A stretch of DNA of 64,000 bases from positions 4,580,001 to 4,644,000 of the forward strand of contig NC_064226.1 of the NCBI RefSeq assembly GCF_023101765.2, given 5' to 3'. Shown piece by piece: positions 45,201-60,200 of this stretch. Both the position numbers and the translations under genes were made by a program. Source of the stretch: Spodoptera frugiperda. Its lineage: Eukaryota; Arthropoda; Insecta; Lepidoptera; Noctuidae. The notes below the pieces were generated by a model. That model saw only the letters and a program-made list of their open reading frames with translations, did not search any database and had not been told where the DNA came from. The first letter of the stretch is position 1; the number at the start of each line of letters is the position of its first letter.

Positions 45201-48200
45201 CAGTAGGAATATGCGTCATACATACCTAGTAGGTTAATAATGACCGATAGTTTAACGTGGAACTGACTTCTATAAGGCCATTGTCCATTAATGTTGAATA
45301 TTTTAACATTTAAATATTCACCATTAGTGGATATTAATCTAATCTCCCTGTACAGGATACTTGTGTCAAGATAGTTACTGTCAGCTCGTTCTAGTTCACG
45401 CGTCATTTTGTAGATGGCGTTGTCTGTATTATACTATTTAAATCAGCGTTAGCTCCTTTCCACCGTGTTTTATTTCCGAGTTATTAAACAAGTTGTATAT
45501 TATAATTTCAATGTTAACTGTAGACATTTAATACTTGCATCAAACATACATTTTAGATAAGAAATATTCAGTTTACTTTCTTCTAAAGTACCTAATAAAA
45601 ATACTCTGCAATATATGTTGATATAAATAAAATAAGTAAAAGCTGTACGTAAATTATTAACTTACTACATAGATACCTACTTCGTTGTTTTCTTACAAAC
45701 ATAAAACACACCTTTTCAATAATAATTGGCTGTCCATTAGATGATAGGAAATAGTTACCAGCTGCTCACTTTACAAACGTAAGTTATGTTTTGAAAAGGG
45801 CAGATGGGTTGCTTCAAGACGGTAAAATATACCCGGTATAAAATATCAATTGTGTTTTAAAGATCTGGCCGACGAACAATAAGGGGTGAAACCGGTTTCC
45901 GTGACATTGATTTTAAATTAGTCTGTAAATAAAATCGTGTATATAAATATGCATTTAATTCAATTACATAAAATTCGAATTAACTAATGTCTAATACATT
46001 ACATACATTTACACAAATTAAACAATTACGTACGTTTTGACATTGGTTCAATTCTTTTTTTCTTTTGCGGAGTTTTTGTCTTAGTATTAGTGTTTATTTT
46101 CAATACTTCTTTTTCCGTCTTCATTTAGTTGACAATAGGTGTAAATGTATATGTCTATTTTGGGCTAAGCGTTCACCTCAATGGGTATTTTTATGGTGGG
46201 TCGAGCTTCAGCTAAACGCTGGGCTCGCTAAGCGCCTTATACACATACAGTTGTGCATTCACTTTCTTCTAGTAATTATTTTCTAAACACCCTTGTAATT
46301 ACCTAATGACTGTCTTGTATCAGTTTAGATCGGCTGTACTGATAAACCCTACTTAATATTATAAATGCGAAAGTATCTCTGTATTTCTTTCGCTTCTAGT
46401 TTGACAATTTTTTAATGACAAGTTCAGTAAAATATAGAAATTACTGCTGAGTTTCATTATACTGATAATATAGATATACAGATATAATACAGATTATACT
46501 GATAATGAAACTCAGCAGTTTATCTAGTTATTTTTTTGTTATAATTTGACAATTCTTTTATACTAAAATCTGCCAATTTTATAGTATAATATCTATTAAA
46601 AAAAATCGACATTCGAATTATCTGTTAATTGAAAAATCAGCTCTGAATCTGAGTGAATTTGTGTATAAAATTATGAAATTTCATATTTAAAATTTTATGA
46701 TATTTAAGCGAATTTAATGTTAGCTATTACTTACCTTCCTCCTGTAAGTTGTAAAAGAACTGGGTATTATGTTCCTTTTTATATTTGCAGCAATGTCAGC
46801 TTATCAAAAGTTCTATGCTCTGGAGCCTGACAACTGGAAGGACCCACTGTTCCTGTACGGATTGGGGCTATGCTATTACCACTACAATGCCTTTGAGTGG
46901 TAAGTTTTTCTATAAAACTTAAATTATATAGCTATGCAAAACAAAATATTGCGGGCATTGTTGCGTTGTTTTATTTCGTGCTATTGCATTTTTTTTGTAC
47001 TGTATCTACCTCTTCAGGGCAACTGACGTTATTGATATGCGAGGAGTAGGCTTAGCAAATGAAAATAACTTTTCCATAAAAGTGAGACACTCGTCGCTGA
47101 AAGCAATGTAAATTATTCCTAAATATAAAGCTACGCTACAGTGTAATTTCCCCTTACAACAACTAGTCATGGCGGAAAGAATATAAATGATAATAATTTC
47201 GTTTCAGTTTCGTACTTATTTGTAAACCAAACAAAAGAAGTCTGACTGCCTCCTAACTTTTTTAAATCGAAAATAAAGTAGGTAAATGCCAACGGTATTT
47301 ACCCAATGAATTAAATCGAAACAAACATAAACCGAATCCTAAACGTTCACGTCACGAGCTGCTGAAATAATTTTACAAAGATTTCAGTAGGTAGCCTACA
47401 ATGTTTAATATTCTTCTTAAAAGCAATTCACGCCATTACAATGTATAAATAAACTTTTCCAAATGTGCGTCAATGGAACAAAATCTCGTTTAGACTAGAA
47501 TAAAAATATGTATGTGTGTTATGTAAATAGGAATGTTAACGAGCTTTCCGTGTTTCGTTTCATCACATACCGGACGGACGTCGCTTCGGGAATATCAAAC
47601 TTTTATAATACATAATTTCGGTCGGAGCAAAAGCACTGCAAGCTGGCTGTGGCCCGTGATGTAGAGACGTCGTGATTCGTGATTCACCGGACGTAGGACG
47701 AGCGCGCAAAGCGGCGGGGCGGGGAGCCGCGCTAGGGCCGGCGCGGGCCGCGCGGGGAGCTACGTGCGCGAGGGGCGCAGGGCGGCCGGCGTGGCGGCGC
47801 GCGGCGCGGGACGCGGGACGGTGCACGCTGCAGCGCGAGGTCGTCGCTCGCTCGCTCACGCCGCGGTCTGCCAGTCGGGAGCGGGATGCGGTGACGTAAA
47901 CTGCATCGGCGCGGGCCGCGACACCGTAGTGTAGGACGGGACGAATCGTGTTCGTATGTACTGTGTGCGTGCTGAACAACCCTGTGTGACCGTGTGCTTG
48001 TGCTGTTCTCGCTGACGACGTCTCCGCTCTTCACTACGTGGGCCGCTGCGGCCGCACCGACCAGCAACGGATCCGAAGATCCCCGAAATGGTGAGTGCGG
48101 TCGAAGCTCCCAGCTCGCGGTTTGTTTACGTCGACCCTCGTGCCAGCTCTCTCTCTCTACCTGCCGCCCGTATCCCTGTGTCGCGTTCGCACGCGACTCT

Positions 48201-51200
48201 TTCTATTGTGTTTTGTTTCCGAAATGCAGACACCAACGTCGACGGCTCCGGACCAGGTCCCGTCGAGAAGTCTCGTTTTTGTTCGTTTCAATGGTTTTTG
48301 CATGTTTTTTGTAGTGTTTTCGCAGGTAGCTGTGCTATTCTTCTCATTCATCCGGGGATGCGTAGCGCAATATGGACATCGATAAGAAAGAAGGGTAAAT
48401 AGTGTCAGGGGTGGGCAGTGCGTGTGTTTAAGGCTAGTAAATAATGAGTATGCTGCCGCGCTGCATAAAATGTAGGTCGGTGGAGTGTGGCCGCAACACT
48501 ACCGCACGCGATGCCTTGCCTCACCTCACCCTACACCAGGCCATGCTAACCCATTGTGTACATTGCCAACCACTTATCAATCACTTGCATTGCGTATCTA
48601 ATATCAGCTATCAATATTGTTTCAATGTATTCATCATATTACATTATACAAATACGGCCAGTATTGTATGGCTTAATAGTTTACTGACCTGTTAAACTTA
48701 TTAACTTAAATGTGTAAGTACCCACTTATCTTATTGTTTCCCTAAACAGCCAAAAATGGCTTTAAACTTGAAACAATTTTCTTGACGTCATCATTAGAAA
48801 TCTTACGGTACAAAAATTCTTGTGATGACATGAGTAAGCCTTCATTACTAAGTTATATAATATAAATGATTTGTGCCTGCTGGAAAATCTGTGAGTCATG
48901 ACTTCATGACGAATGACTAGAATCCGTTGTCTGATAGCCATATCAGTAAATTCGCGCACTTTTGTCTTGCGTCATTGGTCATTGAACAGGTAGTGGCGAC
49001 ACACTTCGGATATTTAATGAGCCAACATAAGCCGGTATTTCAAATTTCCTATAGTTACACTGGAAAATCCAATCCTAAATTGTTCCGCTGTAAGAACTGA
49101 ATAATTGTAACTACTTCCTCGTAGCGAGTCTGCTCATATTATCATAGGATAGCCATAACTTGGAAGTTCACGCGATAAAATTATTATTACGCTATTAAAA
49201 CATACCTTTATAATAATCTCTGGTAATCCCAGAATGTTTAACCAGCCTTTAAATACATTTGTTAAATACCGGCGTTTACTTTTCATTTATAATTGAAAAT
49301 GATTGCCATACAAAGCGAAATATCGCAGTATTTTATGTCGAAGATAACGCCAAAATATCGCAAGTTACGTTGGTATCTCTTATAATATCTAGTTACTATG
49401 TTTTTATCTCATTCATCAGCGGTATCGTAATAGTTATCACGAATCATATTGGCTATCAGTCGCGGACCGGTCTGCACATTATCTACGCAACGCCGCTAAC
49501 CGCTTCCAGTAACGGTATTCCACTCTCTGGAGTCCTCCAGCGACTAGACTTGCTAGGCCCGTTTCGTAAACTTGTTCGTCGATATGCTCGCCTAGTCCTT
49601 TTTTGTAAATCTCCCGGAAGTGAGTTTTAAACAAGTTCAGCTTCGCAGATTTTGAGGCATCCAATGATCATTTTATATGGCCTAAGTCATTTACATATTT
49701 AAACAAGTATAATTTTCAAACTCGTTTCATCAAGTCTTATGTTACCTAGTATTGATTACATTAACAGTAGATACCATAGCTGTATTAAAGCATATTTTTT
49801 GTGTCTTCTTCAACAATTTAAAATGTTGAACCTGATCCTTTATGCCGAAAATGTTTGGAACCCGCAACCAAATAGTTACTAGGTTATTTTTAAGAACAGT
49901 TCGATTTGCTTGGTAATCCACGAGTTTATATGCCATAATCAAATTAAGTCTTATTTTTGTTTTGCCAAGGGCATATTGCTATTCATTTATTCTGGATAAT
50001 TTGGAATATTTCAGTATGTAGTAGACTCGTGGCCGAGTTTCTGCGTATCGACCAAATACCACTTATAATATCAATAGTTACAATACTATAGCCATTGTAA
50101 TTTAAGGCAAGTTAAATTCTTGGTATAGTATATTATTAGGTGGGTAGTATAATATTGAGTAAGTTATTTATCCCTGGTGGGTTGTTAAATAATTCATTGC
50201 ATTATGTAACGATTGGAAGTCAGCTGCCACGGCTAGCGGCTGGCTCGTGGCTCGTGGCTAGGTAATGTCAGGTCGTTCAGTGTGGATGGTGATGTAGTAA
50301 TGAATGCTATGTAATTGTTAGAGCAGCTTGCGGCGGCGCGTGCCGGGCAGGTGCCTGCCGGCTGCCACCACACCTGTCGCGACATCAGCTGCTCCTTCAG
50401 CTAGTTATTATATTGTTTAGCTACTTAACACGACGCGCGACTTGTGTCCCTCCTCACACAAAGAAACAATATCTTGCTCATTCCAACTCATCAAACTAAT
50501 CATTACCTATCTCCGAACTGTCACGTTCTTTCATTTGTTTTACAATACTACCGCAATATACTTCAGTTTACACGTGTTGGACGTGGTTAACAACAGCTTG
50601 TGTACTTGAGCAGATAACGCCCAGTACAATGTTGTTTCAAGTACCTGCATAAGTGCATATAGAAATCCAATAATGTTGCAGCGTTGAGTTGAATTAGCAA
50701 CATCACATGCAATGCCAGTCTCCGCGTAGCTTGGTTTGCTGATAATATTGTTAGGTTTTACTACACATTCGTAGTAAATAAACATAGTGTGCGTAGAAAG
50801 CGATAAAATTTCTCGACATGTTGGCCTGCTCGCTAGTTTGCGCAGTAATTGCATTCGGTAGTTAATTTCACCATTACCGGCAGTAATTCGCCGGCAGCGC
50901 ATTCTGTATCCTGTGCTAGAGAGGAGTTCAACTAAAATGTATATAGGGTGTCCCTGAAGTCGACGTCCAACAGGCACCAGATGATCGGCTAGGTTCCAAA
51001 GTTGTTATCAGAAAAATATAAAAAAATCTAAGTCCTACAGTTTTTAAATTACAGTGACTTATGTGTTATCCACGAAAAAGTACACCCTGTGCCAGTCTTT
51101 TGACTCTTGTTGCTACAAATCTTTACTTTTTCGTCTGCAGTCTTCCTTAAATTATCCTGAATAGTGCTCCAGTAATATGGAATCATAAATTCTTAGCCAA

Positions 51201-54200
51201 CTGCTTTAGATTGGAAAACATTGTTACTTTTAGAGGAACCAAATACTCTGAATAAAATTTTCACCTTACTTTAAGTGACTGTACTGAATAAATTATGTAT
51301 GGCGCTAGTAGTGGCAAACTTCACCAAAGTTGGCGCATTTAATAAGGATTATAAAATGGTATAGCACTTTGCACATTATTTCTTAAATTCGACACAAAAA
51401 AAGATTTTTCAACGAAACTCCGTTTCGATGAATTTATTTGAACTTACTAAAAATTCTTCTAGTGAACTCAAATCATACGTTATAACCTCGTATGCACTAG
51501 ACATCACTTTGCACGCTATTTGTTATCATCGTGTTGAAAATCAGCGAGGATCTCTTGTCAAACAACATTGTCTGTTTACCCGTGATTTCGCTTGCAGCAT
51601 TCGTCGGCAATATTATCGCTAGACGAACTGGTGTTGTGCATCTCGAGCCATCGTACCCGGGCTTCGGCATTTTAGTTGAGCACTGGCCTTTTTGCGCCAT
51701 GTTGATTATTTATTTTTTAAATTATTTTTTGCTTTACCTGCAATTCCTTGTAACGGTGCAAATAACTCTTTCTCGACAAACTAAAGAATATTTGATGCTT
51801 CATCCCGCATTTGATCACAAGGCATGAACACGTAACTTAATCGGAGGATTCACATATTTCTTTTTTTTTTTGATGGGAATATGACGAGTAATTGTGCGTA
51901 AGGGCTCATGTACACCATACCACTACCGCGTCGATATGCTGTGTACATGAATCTGCCGCGTCCGTTCCTTTTGATTTTACTACACATTTGACAATGTGTT
52001 AGATGCACTATGAACATCATATTGCAATCATTCAATATTATTTAGTGAAACATGATACACAACATCAGTTCCTCTAGTAAGTCTAGTAATATTGCCGACG
52101 AAAGCTGCAAGCGAAATCATGAGTAGACAGACAATGTTGTTTGACAAGAGATCCTCGCTGATTGTCAACATGATGATAACAAATCGCGTGCAAAGTGTTG
52201 TCTAGTGCATACGGTTGTAACGTATGATATGAGTACACTAGAAGAATTTTTAGTAAGTTCAAATAAATTCATCGAAACGGAGTTTCGTTGAAAAATCTTT
52301 TTTTGTGTCGAATTTAAGAAATAATGTGCAAAGTGCTATACCATTTTATAATCCTTATTAAATGCGCCAACTTTGGTGAAATTTGCCACTACTAGCGCCA
52401 TACATAATTTATTCAGTACAGCCACTTAAAGTAAGGTGAAAATTTTATTCAGAGTATTTGGTTCCTCTAAAACTAACAATGTTTTCCAATCTAAAGCAGT
52501 TGGCTAAGAATTTATGATTCCATATTACTGGAGCACTATTCAGGATAATGTAAGGAAGACTGCAGACGAAAAAATAAAGATTTGTAGCAACAAGAGTCAA
52601 AAGACTGGCACAGGGTGTACTTTTTCGTGGATAACACATAAGTCACTGTAATTTAAAAACTGTAGGACTTAGATTTTTTTTTATATTTTTCTGATAACAG
52701 TTGGAACCTTGCTGATCATCTAGTGCCCGTTGGACGTCGATTTCAGGGACACCCTGTATAGTTTGTAAGTGAGCTAGGTAAACAGTCCGTATGTGCGACT
52801 TACGTATAAATAGGATATAGCAAAGAGGAAGTCTTATTAGGGCCAGTTGTACGTATACTATACAGCAGTGGGCAACCGCGCCATCGTGTTGTTCGAATGT
52901 ATGATGAATATTGAGGTCTTTCAATCACGTGTTGTTGTTGATGAATATCTATTCAGTACCCACTGTACTAAAGTACGTAAATACCTATCTAATGCGTTAT
53001 TAACAGTCGGTCTAGGATAACCGATAATATTTACCAACCTAATCGCACCTCAGTTGCCATAAACAAAATAATTTAATGTATTGGTATAAATAAAACATAG
53101 CAGGTGAACTGAAGGTTTTGTGAAATCAATTCGATATTTTATAATAATCTGAATCAACAATTTTATTTTTAGATGCCGAACACCCATGTACTTTGTGACC
53201 ATTTAATTATATCTGATCAAAAACGCACGTCCATTTATGTACATCATCCACGTGAAAATATTACGTCAAAACGACTGTATTATTATTTTGTTTGATGTGG
53301 GAGTCATCGTGATCTGTTGAATGCCGCCTAGCAACAACTTTGAGTGGTGAAACCGGAATTTGACAGCGATTCTCATGCTTGCTTGTGATATTATGTGAAG
53401 TTACTGCCAAAGAATATAGCGGTATATGTATAGTTTTATCTATGTAAATTAGCTTGCAACAGGACTAACTAGTATTAGGTTCGCAGTAGAGAACGCGAAC
53501 GCGGTCTCCGACCCTAGGCTAGGAGTGCATCTAAGCAGTTTTAGAGATGTGCGGGCGGGGCGCAGGCTCTCGCCCTTCGTCCCGCACCGTGCGCCGCGTC
53601 ACGTACGCACGGGCCCTTTCACGCACAGGGAGGGTAGAACTTGCGAGGGGCCGCGCGCGCACCGACATCGACAAGCTGACTATCGAGTCGCCGAAAACCG
53701 TATGCATTATTAGCTCGCCCCCTTCACCCATTCCTATTCGGGCCCTATCGTCTGTCCGCTCGAACCGATTTAGGAATATAGCGCCACGACACCCTGCCCT
53801 CTCATACCTCTTACCCCTGCGTTGCGGTGGGAACGACTTTTCGATTTGTGTAAGACGGTCGTACTGTACCGTACGCCCTTTGCCCGTGACGTAACAATTA
53901 CGTCTATATTTTTTGTAATCTAGGTCACGGCTCGGAGTTAAGAGCAGGGTGAATGTAGAGATGTCGGCGCGCGGTCGTCGACACTAACGGATCGCTATTT
54001 ATACCTGGTGCGTAGTGCACCGGAACTCGCTCGCTGCACTCGCTGCATCCGCGCCGTCCGCGGCACCCGCCTCCGCTCTGTCAATGACCCCGTCACTACG
54101 ACGTTTTTTCCCCAAATCTCACTGGCCCAACTAAATGTTACGTACTTGCACGAACCGAGCTCGTAAATCATGTCAGCTAGATATCCAAACGTTTATAACT

Positions 54201-57200
54201 AATTCTCTAACAATAATAAGTCTTAGAACCCGTAGGGCGACTGTTGCGAAAGGCTCTTTAGCAAGCGGGTGCCCTTCGGCTTTGTTTGAGTTACGTAAGT
54301 TTGTAGACCCGCCCACATCTGTAGGGCAACCACCCACGCAGGGCATGAACTGTGTCAAGCAGACTGTCCTAGTTTCCTAGTATACTACGATTTTTGTTTA
54401 CGTTTTGAGAAACTAGAAAAAAATACCCCTGGGTTCGATGATTTTTACATAAAGCTTACCTTTCTCCTCTGAGCCAAATCTGAATTTAATTTTATAAAAT
54501 TCATGCCAAAATCAAATAGTTATCTATAAATTCATATACACCATTTTCCTGTTAGATGTGACTCACAAAAAATATTGTATTAATTAAGTACATCACTGTT
54601 CGTAGAAATTGTTAAGGATATATCAATCGATACTCAACTAATTATTCCTGCTTATTTAATTCTAATTTCCGACATTATTATTTGTAATAATTTAGTAAAG
54701 CGATATAATAATTGCTGGAAACGTGGAGTCGAGCACCGTTGCTAGGTCCGTGCAAATTCGCAATCTCCGCGAGCGATGTCCGCGGTGGAATTTCCGCGAA
54801 AAAAGCCATACGTCACATCACAGCACGTCACGGTAGCGGGCGGGCCGCGCGTAACGTCACGCCAAGCAAGGCCGCGGCTGAGTAAGCATCGCTGTAACTT
54901 TTTGTTTACACCAACACTGACTAATATGGCCGTGTGATGTAATGTCACATACTCACATATTAATATCACATTCAGAAAAATATTGCCCTATATTATTATG
55001 TTAAGTAAACTCAATGATTTTACAATTTTTGAACGTTTTCAAAAACGATGATTGTCAGAAATTTATTCTAAAGACGTACTTAACGTTGAACAGTAAAATT
55101 CGTGGTAATTCACAATATTGGTAGTTTTCCTAGTAATTGGACGGTCGGGTACTAAATATGTTGATCACGTAGATGATGATTCCCGTGAAGTAACGTGCGT
55201 TACGTAAATTACTTGCGTAGTTTCTTCACACTCGGTATATTGTGGACAGATAACAAAACTATTGTGGACTCTACTTATTAGCGTCAGTAACGATTGTTAT
55301 TGTACATAATATCGTTTCAAATGTATGTTTTTTACCCGATTTACATGCATTGTTACGTTCAGTGTGATGTTTCTATGTCCTGTTTCCAGTTTATATATAG
55401 CAAATGATATCCGTATTAAAATGCACATCATTTTCAAATTAATATCGGTGGTTAAAACAGTAACATAATCAAGTAGCATGATGCCTAATTCTATTTTAAT
55501 TTCATCATCTTATTCCGAACAATATTGGAAGTCATTTGAAATATCTATTTTACATTATTTAATCACTATTATTTTCCACTTGGGTCTTAGTTTCATACTG
55601 TTTTGCATAATACGGCCGTGGAATGGATTTTACTGCAATTAAATCGTATAATAAATTTAGCTTTGCATTGTCGTAGTCGATTACAACTTGGAAATCCACA
55701 AATGATATCATGCTAATACAACCTTGAGGTCTTATGTGGAAAAGGTCTTACTGCATAGGCGATACGAGTATTACTTATCTGTGTGTTGTATGTCCTACAT
55801 AGTTATACATCTTCTGGAAATAACAAACTACGCTCACGCACATACGAGCACGCATAATTATGTAGCAAGCGAGCTCTTCTCACGGATGTCGATCTGTACT
55901 TACATTTTAGCCGTCACTACGCACAATGGGCATTAGAATTAGAAAGCGAACGGTGACCGCAAAAAGGTAGCATTCGAAAGGGCTCGAAGCTCGCGAGATG
56001 TTACGTCACCATTGAACGATCACAAACCAATGTTCCCCCAGTGCCACACACAGCCAGCTAGGGAGGGCTCGCCATCTACTGCGTTCTTCGTGCGTGTTGC
56101 ACCGATTGAACCGTGCGCGTATGTATGTGCTACTGCCCTCGCTTTTGTCCACACAACAACCTATGACGTCGGCTTAAACAGTTCTCAAAGGGTTCAACCC
56201 TTCTAAACGTAATGTTAGGGATGGGGCACATTTTTAATTCTGCTGCATGTAAATAAGTATTGTACTTGTTAGAACACTTGTGAACTGTGTGAATCGTATA
56301 GGGTAGTTATCAAGGGCACTCCGCTCTTGTAATGTAATAATAGTGCAAAATGTTCTGTTCTTTTTATGTAAGGGGAAGCTCCGCTTTGCATGTTGCTTTG
56401 TAAATGCGGATCGAATTCAGATTTTAAAATACAATTTCCGCCGTACATCTGCGCTTTATTTTGGAAGAATCATGGACTTTTCACTGTGCAGTCATAATTA
56501 ATTAACTCATAATGTATATTAGTAATAAAAACAGCTGACGTAGATATTGATGGGTATTATTCAACATGTGCAATAAAATAAAACACACGGAGAGTTGAAC
56601 AGTCGAGGAGAACCAGTTTATTAATGAAGTCGCATAATTTTGCTGAGCCACGAGTGCCACGACTATCTGATTTTTTTATGGACGTGCGGACAGAATATCA
56701 AGTATTCGAGTCGCATGTGAGTGTGACTAAGTGTCTCAGTGTGCAGCTGCGATGTCTGCTCACTTCCGCGTCCATATTTCTTTGTATCTATTTACGTGTG
56801 ACATTTAATTACTCACACCTAACTATAATTTAACACAATCGTACCTTGCTGGAAATGTACGTAGAATTGTTGCAACATTATCCATGCCAGTCGAAGCGTT
56901 CGCATTCACAATGAGCCTGTTAAATATAATTAGTGGATATAACGGCACTCGTACAATTATGCGTGGAATTAATGCGTAGACCTGCACTGGGGATTAAAAC
57001 GACTAATTTAAATAAGAATATCATTTGCAATATCGTATCGAGGTTCGTTCGTATCGTATGAGATTGCTGAGACGTGTACGTACTCGCTATAGTTATGGGT
57101 TGTGAAGAGCGTGCTCATAAGAATTTAAATGGCCAACATAATGTAATAATATTTTAGCCGCTGGCTTAGGTCTCAGTCTCAGGTACCGTAAGCGTAGCCT

Positions 57201-60200
57201 CCAACTGCCGTCTTCACAACTACCTTGTGTTGTATAGAATAACAGGAATTATCTTTATCTACACAATATTTCTTTACTGCGTTAGCATTGAAATCGATAA
57301 TACGGCTTTTAATATTGTAGCTGTTATCAAGAACTAACCTTATTTCGTCATCCGGTGTTTGAACATGAAGTTATTTGAACCGTACCAGTACCGATCTGGT
57401 ATTCGTATACATAAAAGATTCATAGGCGGTAGGCGGCTAGAATTCTCGGTAGTTGTAGTTATACACTTCAGAACTAATTTAGTTGAACAGAATTTCCGTG
57501 GTTGTTAATACAGATGGCCCACATTTTCATTTGACCTTAGAATAAAATAGAATTGGATATGAATTGCTTCAACTTTATGAGCACTCAATTTCAATTCTGT
57601 GTAGTGAATTGCGCCGTTACTGAAAATAGCCGGCACATATCTGAAATATCGCGTTCATGAGATCATTTGTGAGTAGGTAACCTACAGTATGTGTATAAGT
57701 GGTATCGAATGGGACGAAAGTGGGTCAAATAGCATGACGTCGGCGATAAACGAGCCCTCGTTCATTATCAATTATGTGCATGGAGGCACGTACGTTTCAC
57801 AACGCGGCTAAACCTATGCCCTAAGATACGAACCTTGATAATATCAAAGCAGCGGCTACAATATAATTGAAACCGCAAAATAACGTGAACAGAACCAGGC
57901 TCTAGTATAAATGAATGTTGAGTGCCAACACCGGAGCGTCGTCCGTCAGCTGTAAGGTACGCAATCAAAATACCATTGTTTGCGAACTCTATTGAACGAA
58001 GCCAGTTCTCCAATCGACGGGGTGTGGCTCTGTAATGTGGCTAGCTATGTAATGTATAATTCATCAGGTGGCATCTGCCATGAAGGAAGTAATAAAGTCT
58101 TACGTGTGTTTGTAATACGTATAATGGACGCAGGACCTTCACTAGCTTGTTATATAGTGCACACAGTTGCAGTTTGTGTTGCACTCTGTTACCGTGGAGC
58201 CAAGGCCGTGATGCAATAAGTACAATCAGGTGAATTGTATGCGTTCATGTTGAATGCATCACATGATTGCATCACTGGTACTAAAATAGTAAAACTATTG
58301 ATAGGCACCTACTATACGTATGGTACAACTATTCGTAGCCAAATATCGTCCACGTGGTATGTGCTTCTTCATTGATAACTCGGTCCAATTGTTTTAACCG
58401 TATGTCTATCTGTTTGTTGATACATTCATATGACAAACACTAAATTCTTTTAATTCGTCGCCTGACCTCGTTTTGTCTTAGTCACTTTAATTACGTAAAT
58501 GTTGATTTCCGGTAGTAATCAGGAGCACAAGTGTATGACTTTGACCTTATTTCTCAGCACCACGTGAGCTCTATTGAATCTTGAGCATCCCTCGGTAAAT
58601 AGGTTTATTATTGTGCGTATGTTCCCCGAGGTCGGGTGTTCCGTGGGAAAGTATTGCGAGTTCATTATGTGCAGCCGGATCACGTGTCGCGGCCGCGACG
58701 CACCTAGCGACTGCTTACTTCAGTTATGTAAAGTGAGTGCTATGACGACCGACGAATGAACTCTATAAATAGCGGTCGATCCGTCCTTGAGCCGCCGCGA
58801 CTGTGCAGAACTAGGTCAAGCCGAGCTGCCTCATGCCAGTGTCCTCTCCCCGCGCCCACCAGCACACCCGCCTCAGCACCGCTCGTTGTTCACTGCGACG
58901 AGTGCTTCGCTAAACACCTCGAACACTGCACACATTCCAAGCTTCCTGGTTACTTTCTGTTAGTCTTGCTGTGCCGCAGAAATAACTCCCGAGCTTCATC
59001 AAACGATACATTCATCGTTTGAAGCTGTATCTTACTTTAAAAATCTGTATTGGGCTACCTATAATAACTCCATTCAGACTATCATTCAGCAATTCAAGAA
59101 ATTCGTTTAAATTGGTGCAAGTATTTCGTTTGTATACGTAGGGCTGTATACAATGCCCTTACCTGAGTGAACTGATAATGGCCAAGGTTGGGCGCGGGCA
59201 GGTAGCGAACCGGATTATAATCGATCCAGTCGTTTACTCGGGATATTTATTTATCCATACCATCATGTGGTACATGTATTATTGTATAAAGTAAACAGAT
59301 GTTCAGACGAGAAATCTACAAGAAAGTTATAAAAAGCGTGGATTTATTCGACTAGTCACGGTTTTTTTAATCAAACTGGATAGCGAACAAGCGGATGGTT
59401 TGTAAAATGAACGCGCGTTGTAAAAACGTGATGTTAAATGACACTATGTCAGTGAGTACTCGGGGCATATCGGCATTTCGTAGCTTCGTACTTGTACAAA
59501 CACTAAATACACACTAGTATATTTTGATCAATATTGTTATCGTGACAGTCGTATACATGTCGTATTATCGCACCGCGTGGGTGGGTGTGAAGTAGTGAAC
59601 CATAAACCTACTCAGTGATATCGTACAAAGACCAAAGTGTTATCTTTGTATAGGGGCACATTGGGCACTCGCTGCCCTATTATACAATTCCTTATCGTAC
59701 TACCTACATACATAGACACCAAATACACAAAATACTACAGTGAAATTTTTATACTAACGTAATTCATTGTTAAAATGTAAATGGTCTTCATTAGCATTTT
59801 TATCATATCCGTCAACGAAACTAATCCTATCAAGGTCACGGCATGATGTAATAATTGTTAATTTGAAGTTTATTACGTATGTATAAGTCTGAAAATCATT
59901 TACTAATTACGCAAGTAATTAGTTTATTATTTAATTTTTATTATACAGGTTTAAATTACTTTTTTCGTGAAGTTCCACTGATATTCAGCTGGTAAAGATG
60001 GAATGGTGTGTCGCGTGATAACAGGCAATCATAGTTCAATTGTAAGAACAATGGGTGTGAATAAGAAGTTATGTGGAATATAATATTATTATATTATGTA
60101 TGTCGAGCATCGCTGGCGGCAACACGGCCGGTGAAAGCTCTCTATGGCCCGTCACAGTGATGTATATGTGTGCGTGCGTATAATCGTCACTTAATTTTAG

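Larger units (their letters stand above)
40479..46790 (+). other. UTX intron 3, 6.3 kb
   Basis: It holds a MITE copy at 44094-44227, a pogo-like element at 44508-45175, a retroposon piece at 46350-46405 and a 77-bp palindrome at 46443-46519. The remaining sequence, including 40500-44000, shows no gene or structure that I can name. Confidence 0.8.

Noticed and set aside
47563..47979. 138-codon minus-strand frame in the GC-rich block
   Set aside because: Ala/Arg/Pro-rich composition typical of random frames in GC-rich DNA, with no domain; plus-strand frames in the same place are no better.
48088..48402. 104-codon plus-strand frame starting ATGGTGAGT
   Set aside because: The start is followed at once by a consensus splice donor, so the frame is more likely intronic.
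51531..51827. 98-codon frame in the middle of the second fold-back element
   Set aside because: Hydrophobic but with no transposase or other motif; one end runs into the inverted arm.
53547..53894. 115-codon frame in a GC-rich intron block
   Set aside because: Arg/Ser-rich, no recognisable domain, no splice sites that would join UTX in phase.
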